A stretch of DNA of 64,000 nt from Mytilisepta virgata (lineage: Eukaryota; Mollusca; Bivalvia; Mytilida; Mytilidae), in contig CM051512.1 in NCBI GenBank assembly GCA_028015205.1, positions 17,329,139-17,393,138 on the forward strand. The letters run 5' to 3'. The notes beneath the pieces were generated by a model. That model saw nothing but the letters and a program-made list of their open reading frames with translations. It did not search any database and was not told the DNA's origin. Position numbers and translations under genes: made by a program. Shown here in pieces: positions 57,000 through 64,000 of this stretch. Within the stretch, counting starts at the first letter, position 1. Each line of letters opens with the position of its first letter.

Positions 57000-59900
57000 A
57001 AACTGAAATGAGCACGCGAGTAAGGTCCTGAGTAGAGATGAGCAGCAAAGAGCAAGAGAATAGCAGGATGACGAACATCAACAAGTAGCAGGAGCGAAAT
57101 GAGCACTCCAGTAAGGTCCTGAGTAGCGATGAGCAGCAAAGAGCAAGAGAATAGCAGCGATCACGAACATCAACAAGCAGTAGGAGCGAAATGATCACCC
57201 GAGTAAGGTCCTGAGTAGAGATGAACAGCAAAGAGCAAGAGAAGATAAGCGATGACGAACAGCAACAAGCAACAGGAGCGAAATGAGCACGCGAGTAAGG
57301 TCCTGAGTAGCGATAAGGAGCAAAGAGCAAGAGAAGATAAGCGATGACGAACAGCAACAAACAGCAGGAGCAAAATGAGCACGCGAGTAAGGTCCTGAGT
57401 AGCGATGAGCAGCAAAGAGCAGTGATGAGCAGCAATGAGCAGCACGGAGCAAGAGATGAGCAGCGATGAGCAAGAGAAGAGCAGTGGTGAGCAGCGATGA
57501 GGAAGAGATGAGCAGCAATGAGCAGCAATGAGCAATAGATGAGCAGCAATGAGCAGCGATGAGCAAGAGAAGAGCAGCAATGAGCAGCGATGTGCAATGA
57601 AATGGACCGCCGTTGCTAAGGCAGTTGCTAAGGACACTCCTCCAATGATCTATTGGTGACAGCATCACTTGGAGGTAGGGGGACATAATCCAATCCTACC
57701 GTTGGTCCTCACAGAAAACATCACCCACAGATGAAAAGAGCGGGATAAGGGGAGATAATCCAATAGTGTACTTCGTATACTCTCGGACTTCGACATAACA
57801 GTGAGAGTATCAGACCCTAGAGACCGATGAAAGATCCAGAGACGACCGAGAAGTGCGGGAAAAGGGTGGATCAAGAGATGAACAGCGATGACGAACAGTG
57901 ACAAGCAGCAGGAGCGAAATGAGCACGCGAGTAAGGTCCTGAGTAGCGATGAGCAGCAAAGTGCAAGAGATGAGCAGCAATGAGCAGCGATGAGCAAGAG
58001 AAGAGCAACGATGAGCATTGATGAGCAAGAAATGAGCAGCAATGAGCAGTGATGAGCAAGAGATGAGCAGCAATGAGCAGTGATGAGCAGCGATGAGCAA
58101 GAGAAGAGCAGCGATGAGCAGCACGGAGCAAGAGAAGAGCAGCGAGGAGCGGGATGGAGCAAGAGAAGAGAAACAAAGTGCATCATAGAAATGGACCGCC
58201 GTTGCTAAGGCGGTTGCTAAGGACACCCCTCCATTGATCTATTGGTGACAGCATCACTTGGAGGTAAGGGGAGATAATCCAATCCTACCTTTGGTCCTCA
58301 CAGAAAACATCAACCACAGATGAAAAGAGCGGGATAAGGGGAGATAATCCAATAGTGTACTTCGTATACTCTCGGACGTCGACATAACAGTGAGAGTATC
58401 AGACCATAGGGACCGATGAAAGATCCAGAGACGACCGAGGACGAACAGCAACAAACAGCAGGAGCGAAATGAGCACGCGAGTAAGGTCCTGAGTAGCGAT
58501 GAGTAGCAAAGAGCAAGAGAAGAGCAGCGATGACGAACAGCAACAACCAACCTGAGCGAAATGAGCACGCGAGTAAGTTCCTGAGTAGCGATGAGCAGCA
58601 AAGAGCAAGAGAAGAGCAGCGATGAGCAGCACGGAGAAAGAGATGAGCAGCGATGAGCAGTGATGAGCAGCGATGAGCAAGAGAAGAGCATCGAGGAGCA
58701 GCGATGAGCAAGAGATGAGCAGCGATATGCAGCGATGAGCAAGATATGAGCAGCAATGAGCAGTGATGAGCAAGAGATGAGCACCAATGAGCAGTGATGA
58801 GCAACGATGAGCAAGAGAAGAGCAGCGATGAGCAGCACGGAGCAAGAGAAGAGCAGCAAGGAGCGGGATGGAGCAAGAGAAGAGAAACGAAGTGCATCAT
58901 AGAAATGGACCGCCGTTGCTAAGGCGGTTGCTAAGGACACCCCTCCATTGATCTATTGGTGACAGCATCACCTGGAGGTAGGGGGACATAATTCAATCCT
59001 TACCGTTGGTCCTCACAGAAAACATCACCCACAGATGAAAAGAGCGGGATAAGGGGAGATAATCCAATAGTGTACTTTGTATACTCTCGGACTTCGACAT
59101 AACAGTGAGAGTATCAGACCCGAGAGACCGATGAAACATCCAGAGACGACCGAGAAGTGCGGGAAAAGGGTGGATCAAGAGATGAACAGCGATGACGAAC
59201 AGTGACAAGCAGCAGGAGCGAAATGAGCACGCGAGTAAGCTCCTGAGTAGCGATGAGCAGCAAAGAGCAGCACGGAGCAAGAGATGAGTAGCGATGAGCA
59301 AGAGAAGAGCAGTGGTGAGCAGCGATGAGCAAGAAATGAGCAGCAATGAGCAGCGATGAGCAAGAGATGAGCAGAGATGAGCAAGAGAAAAGCAGCAATG
59401 AGCAGCGATGAGCAAGAGATGAGCAGCAATGAGCAGCGATGAGCAAGAGATGAGCAGCAATGAGCAAGAGATGAGCAGCAATGAGCAGTGATGAGCAGCG
59501 ATGAGCAGCACGGAGCAAGAGAAGAGCAGCGAAGAGCGGGATGGAGCAAGAGCAGAGAAACGAAGTGCATCATAGAAATGGACCGCCGTTGCTAAGGCGG
59601 TTGCTAAGGACACCCCTCCATTGGTGACAGCATCACTTGCAGGTAAGGGGACATAATCCAATCCTACCTTTGGTCCTCACAGAAAACATCACCCGCAGAT
59701 GAAAAGAGCGGGATAAGGGGAGATAATCCAATAGTGTACTTCGTATACTCTCGGACTTCGACATAACAGTGAGGGCATCAGTCCCTAGAAACCGATGAAA
59801 GATCCAGAGACGACCGAGAAGTGCGGGAAAAGGGTGGATCAAGAGATGAACAGCGATGACGAACAGTGACAAGCAACAGTAGCGAAATGAGCACGCGAGT

Positions 59901-60540
59901 AAGGTCCTGAGTAGCGATGAGCAGCAAAGAGCAAGAGAAGAGCAGCGATGAGCAGCGATGAGCAAGAGAAGAGCAGCGATGAGCAAGAGAAGAGCAGCAA
60001 TGAGCAGCGATGAGCAAGAGAAGAGCAGCAATGAGCAGCGATGAGCAAGAGATGAGCAGCAATGAGCAGCGATGAGCAAGAGATGAGCAGCAATGAGCAG
60101 CGATGAGCAAGAGATGAGCAGCGATGAGCAGTGATGAGCAGCGATGAGCAAGAGAAGAGCAGCAATGAGCAGCACGGAGCAAGAGAAGAGCAGCGAGGAG
60201 CAGCACGAAGCAAGAGATGAGCAGCGATGAGCAAGAGAAGAGCAGCAATGAGCAGCGATGTGCAATGAAATAGACCGCCGTTGCTAAGGCGGTTGCTAAG
60301 GACACCCCTCCATTGATCTATTGGTGACAGCATCACTTGGAGGTAAGGGGAGATAATCCAATCCTACCTTTGGTCCTCACAGAAAACATCACCCGCAGAT
60401 GAAAAGAGCGGGATAAGGGGAGATAATCCAATAGTGTACTTCGTATACTCTCGGACTTCGACATAACAGTGAGATTATCAGACCCTAGAGACCGATAAAA
60501 GATCCAGAGACGACCGAGAAGTGCGGGAAAAGGGAGATAA
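57000..60540 (-). repeat. Right arm: five tandem ~0.6-0.7-kb units
   Basis: GACCGCCGTTGCTAAGG starts near 57604, 58194, 58909, 59580 and 60271, giving spacings of ~590, 715, 671 and 691 bp. Each unit has two GTTGCTAAGG boxes, a ~240-bp single-copy part (GGGGAGATAATCCAATAGTG..) and a variable array of 10/11-bp words (GAGCAGCGAT, GAGCAGCAAT, GAGCAAGAGAT). Unit length differs mainly by array length. One inverted copy is on the left arm at 55380-55880. ORFs of 100-230 codons here are not genes. Confidence 0.9.
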
Positions 60541-60559
60541 TTCAATCTGAGTTCTGGTC

Positions 60560-61035
60560 AAGGATGGCACTTCCGGGTCCGTGACTTGCGTCACTTCCGT
60601 AAACAAATCATGGGGAAAACCCATAACTTCCGGTTATGCATGCGCCTGACTTCCGGGTACTTCCGGTTCCTGAACATGCGCAGACCATATGTCTGGGTCC
60701 TGGCACGTGACTTACGTCACTTCCGTAAACAAATCATGGGAAAAACCACTACTTCCGGTTGCGCATGCGCACAAAAACTACTTCCGGTTCTTGAACATGC
60801 GCAGATCACACATCCGGGTCCTACCACGTGACTTGCGTCACTTCCGTAAACAAATGGCGGGAAAAACCCATAATTTCCGGTTGTGGATGCGCGCAAATAA
60901 CTTCCGGTACTTCCGGTTCCGGTCACACGACTTCTGGTTCCGGTTACGTCACTTCCTGTGACGTCATTTCCGGTTCCGGTGACGTCACTTCCGGCTCCTC
61001 CTCGCTCCTCCATTACACCCACCACCTCAAATGAT
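60560..61035. promoter_or_regulatory. CpG-rich right terminus with clustered TF sites
   Basis: Inverted partner of 54900-55375. TGACGTCA at 60959-60966 and 60980-60987; a perfect TGCGCATGCGCA (NRF1) at 60760-60771; AAATGGCGGGAA (YY1/E2F-like) near 60852; repeated ACTTCCGG (ETS); CACGTG near 60704 and 60825. Small differences between arms show they are evolving apart. Confidence 0.75.
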
Positions 61036-61060
61036 AACTGAACTGTGCTCATATACTACT

Positions 61061-61066
61061 TTCGTC
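61061..61066. repeat. Right 6-bp target duplication TTCGTC
   Basis: Partner of 54867-54872. Confidence 0.85.
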
Positions 61067-61223
61067 ATAACAAACAGCAATGACCCAGTGGATTGAAGGC
61101 AGAATAAGACACTATATGTGTTATTAATATCTGCCCATATAAACAAAGACGTTTAGAGAGTTAATCGACACGATCTTGCAACATATGCTGGATACAAACA
61201 TAAAAGATATATTCTGATTTTAC

Positions 61224-61547
61224 CAATTAAAACTGTGACTTCGATTGTAGCTACATCCAGATTTCTACCGTGTCTGCATGTCCAATTTCCATTTATCCGA
61301 TTATCAATGGAGCCTTTCATCTTAAATATTGTCTCATTTCTTTCTGTATCCTGCCAAATGCTTCCATTTCTAAAAATGGGATCACAACTGACATGGGGTA
61401 ACGGTGGAGCACATGATGCTTGCCTTATCTTATACTGGTTGAATATAAAAACTTGATGTTTAAGCTCGTTAACTTTGCATGATAAAGTAAGAGTACTTTT
61501 GGATACCTTCCATGTAAAGCAAACGTGGATATTGCACTTTGTGACAC
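61224..61547 (-). CDS. Ig-type gene, exon 1 seen: Ig-like extracellular domain
   Basis: 324 bp (108 codons), phase 1-1, acceptor ATCTTTTCCAG, donor GTAAAATCAG. It encodes one domain: 'VTKCNIHVCFTWKVSKS', the B-strand 'TLTLSCKV', a middle part with 'SCAPPLPHVSCDPIF', two or more N-glycosylation sites (NGS, NET, NWT), and the F-strand 'NGNWTCRHGRN' followed by 'DVATIEVTVLIG'. The LxC and WTC pair fits an Ig fold, with extra Cys residues. It would be extracellular and bind a ligand; which one is unknown. The signal-peptide exon must lie beyond 61.6 kb, perhaps outside the window. The 6.2-kb element lies in the next intron. Confidence 0.7.
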
Positions 61548-61722
61548 CTGGAAAAGATATATGTTTGAATATAATGCATTAAAGTACGATTTTCAAAAAA
61601 AAAAAAAAAATAAAGGTCTCTCCATAATTATCTTATTGCTTCGTTAAACCATATTTCTTTCACACAAAATGTGTTGATATCTTCATTTTAGTTTTAAATT
61701 AAGTACGAGATAAACGAAAAGA

Positions 61723-61890
61723 ATGGCGAACCAAAAGCCGTCTTCTCCGTCGGTGGCAAACCGTCCGGTTGCCATTTTGTTGTTGTTGCAACAGGGGAAT
61801 CTTTGTGGCGGAGAGAGAAACACCGACGACACCGGGCGAAAGTTCTTAGAAACACGAAATATGATTGACGGATTGGAAATGAATTCCTAA
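61723..61890 (+). CDS. Short CpG-rich ORF, unknown
   Basis: 55 codons from ATG to TAA with GC content well above the flanks. It begins 'MANQKPSSPSVANRPVAILL' and later has 'NLCGGERNTDDTGRKFLETR'. It contains an AAAGAATGGCGAACC start context. No domain was recognised. It may be a first exon, or part of a mobile element with a CpG-rich end (CCGTCCGGTTGCCATTTT has promoter-like composition). Confidence 0.3.
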   Translation: MANQKPSSPSVANRPVAILLLLQQGNLCGGERNTDDTGRKFLETRNMIDGLEMNS

Positions 61891-64000
61891 TTGTGGTTGG
61901 TCAATAAGCAAATTCTAAATAGACATCGAAAGTGCCAGACGAGGTCTACTCACTCTGAGGAACGACTCGGGGAAAAAACTCTCTAGACAAATCAGCGTAA
62001 CGCAAAATTCCTTACCATTTAATAAAATGGGTTGTATAGTCCATTTGACGTTGGACTTATGAATGTAATTTTGATATTATTCAGGATAAACTGAGCAGCG
62101 GTTGATTTTTGTATTGACAGTACACCTGTAATGTTATGAAACTGTGTTGACATTATATCCCTTTTCAGAAACTCATTTCCGGTATCACAATTCCGATTCT
62201 AAAATTATAATTATTTCCCTTGATGGGACGTAGTACTGCTTCGCTGCAATGAAGAGTAAAGGATTAACTGTTTTTAAAACTTGTTAATTTGCACGTAATG
62301 TTTGGTTTATATAATTTGAGAACTACTTACAATCTTTTTGCTTCCAACATACTTCTAATCAAACTTGATTATAAAACAGGAAATATTTGTATAGATGAAA
62401 GTAATAAATAATTTCTATTTTATATATCAAAGTAATAAATAATTTCTATTTACTGTCTACTGGTTGCTCTGCACTGCAGCGAAACCGTACTAGGCTCAAA
62501 TTATAATTTTTGAGTCAGATTCATGATGCCGGAATTGAGTTTCTAGAAAGGGCTATACACCTGTTTCTGAAGGCTTCGAGTTGGTAGACACATAAAACCT
62601 ATGTATGAGATATATGATAAGATGTGTTAATTTTATTTTGAGTATTTGTGATGTATAATTTTATAATAAGTGATTTTCTGTGTGTGTATTTTTGTTAACA
62701 ACAGTATATTCCAAAATATTGATTACCGAGTTAAAAATAGATGTGCTGATATTTATGGACATTTATCAGAGATGTGCTGAAATTTATAGACATTTATCAG
62801 AGATGTGCTCGATTCGTAATATCATGTTTATAGGATGCTGTCTCATTAACGCATACTCCATATCCTTACACATAATTCATTACATTCTAATCGTGATTTA
62901 TATATAGTTTGGCCTAGAACACTAAGAGTGAGGTTAGATGTTTTGAATTAGATTAAGCGTAGTTTGAATAATTGTAGATTACAGTTATCTTTCATTCTCT
63001 ACATCATTTTGTACAATTATATGTACCGTATATGTTATATATAATGTACCGTCAATGTCTTGTTAATACATTTTGTTGTTATATGTTGTAGAATATTTTC
63101 ATACTATGTGCATGATTAAAACATGAAGAACCCTAGATTCGATGTTTAATGGCCTATAACAACACCGTTTCACTTGCCATTTAAAGATAAGTTTCAAGTT
63201 CTCAACTTATTAATATGTCATGCGCAGGTACCGACACCCTTCACAATGCAAAAGGAAACATCCAGTGAAGTTTCTAGTGTTGTGAGGTGTAAATTCAAAA
63301 GAGGGGATTCCAGTTAAAAGTCAGATAACTATAACACATCTCTTCTCATTTGTAAGGAAGAAAAATCGTATCGGGGATCAATTAGTGACGAAGACATTTT
63401 CTTAGAGTTATTATATCAATATATAGTTATCATTGTGGTATGGGTATTCGTCCTATTATCGGATTTTACTTCTTATTGTGTATAAAGCTTATTTTTCGAG
63501 CTAACACTTACATGAGGGTTTAAATTATGCTAATTTCTGTTGATTTCCTGAATTTGAGTTAAATTTTATAAATATGCGTGTTTTTTGTATTTATGAAATC
63601 AGAGCTGGTTTTTTAGATCTGTTAAATAGCTTCATAAGTTTCATAAGTTTTCGTCCTAATAATAATTGACGGTGATTCGCTACGGGTACGAGTATGAATT
63701 CGAATGAAATAGTTGATTTTCAGACTTCAATATTCAGTTTTGGTATTAATATTTTTGTAAATTTATATGTGTAGTGACCAACTGAAAAGTGGCTTGAAAA
63801 AAGTTGCAAAAGTCTTTCATTTCTTGGTTAAACAACTAAATAATTTGTTTTCAATCAAATTATTTTCATTTAGACATGCAACTGCAATTTGTTTGAAAAT
63901 CTAAAAAGTTTCAAGTCATGTATTTTATTTAAAAAAAGGGCAAGTTAATAACTTTTAAAGTGAAATATTCAAAAAGTAATAATGTTAGTCTTATGGTTTC
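61891..64000. other. No gene seen
   Basis: AT-rich. A duplicated block AAAGTAATAAATAATTTCTATTT at 62400-62450 and a duplicated AGATGTGCTGA.ATTTAT.GACATTTATC near 62735-62810 are small tandem duplications. I found no minus-strand exon that would supply the signal peptide of the Ig-type gene. Confidence 0.45.

Larger units (their letters stand above)
54873..61060. mobile_element. 6.2-kb palindromic (foldback) element, Polinton-like ends
   Basis: The left end AGTAGTATATGGGCACAGTT is mirrored by the right end, whose last bases are ATATACTACT. Termini are therefore AG..CT, flanked by the 6-bp duplication TTCGTC. Polinton/Maverick elements make 6-bp duplications and begin with AG, through a retroviral-type integrase; that link is inference, as no Polinton gene is present. 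The left arm is ~1.28 kb (54873-56150), the centre ~0.85 kb, and the right arm ~4.06 kb (57000-61060). The right arm is longer because a ~0.6-0.7-kb unit is present five times. It is non-autonomous. Confidence 0.85.

Noticed and set aside
55640..60300. CRISPR-like array
   Set aside because: Words are contiguous with no unique spacers, and the genome is clearly eukaryotic.
55627..60336. Many overlapping ORFs of 100-230 codons rich in Leu, Ser, Cys, Ala and His
   Set aside because: They are open in all three frames because the 10/11-bp repeat words contain no stop; they are repeat translations, not secreted Cys-rich proteins.

Overview
The window looks like nuclear DNA of a bivalve mollusc, most probably a mussel (Mytilidae). 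It is AT-rich and sparse in genes, has GT..AG introns, and is dominated by retroelements, foldback elements, tRNA-derived SINEs and satellites. Species assignment is inference; no diagnostic marker was read.

Layout. 0-5 kb: one clear coding exon on the + strand, the C-terminal part of a TRIM/NHL-like protein (2973-3917). 5-21 kb: no convincing host gene. It holds a TA-flanked ~1-kb inverted-repeat element, a Penelope-type RT scrap, a hammerhead ribozyme (15088-15131) with a decayed relative at 19.2 kb, a ~146-bp satellite carrying a GGTCAnnnTGACC palindrome in each unit, and a second satellite built on the palindrome GAATAAATTTATTC. 22-33 kb: a broken gag-protease relic, then a complete-length, young but multiply disabled Ty3/gypsy element on the minus strand (24381-32844). 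Its LTRs are 236 bp, its target duplication is AATG, its integrase carries a chromodomain, and it has an unusual extra SGNH-hydrolase-like ORF upstream of gag. 34-44 kb: a LINE relic, a 380-bp tandem 'retrozyme' with hammerhead ribozymes, Penelope-like RT copies, and two candidate + strand exons, one ending inside a SWIM-type zinc finger.

44.6-61.6 kb, minus strand: the most gene-like region. Eight small exons, all phase 1-1 and all a multiple of three long, encode an Ig-like domain, three separate hydrophobic (membrane) segments, and short linkers or acidic tails. Any of them could be skipped without shifting frame, so they look like alternative cassettes of an Ig-family membrane receptor. 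The signal-peptide and terminal exons were not found.

A 6.2-kb palindromic mobile element (54873-61060) sits in the intron after the Ig exon, flanked by the 6-bp duplication TTCGTC. Its ends are AG..CT, as in Polinton/Maverick elements. Each end carries a ~0.5-kb CpG-rich block packed with ETS, CRE, NRF1, E-box and YY1-like sites. Inside are decamer/undecamer minisatellites, five tandem ~0.6-0.7-kb units on one arm, a frameshifted acidic ORF, and two tandem sequences with twister self-cleaving ribozyme architecture. This element, the ribozymes and the symmetric-exon gene are the main discoveries.
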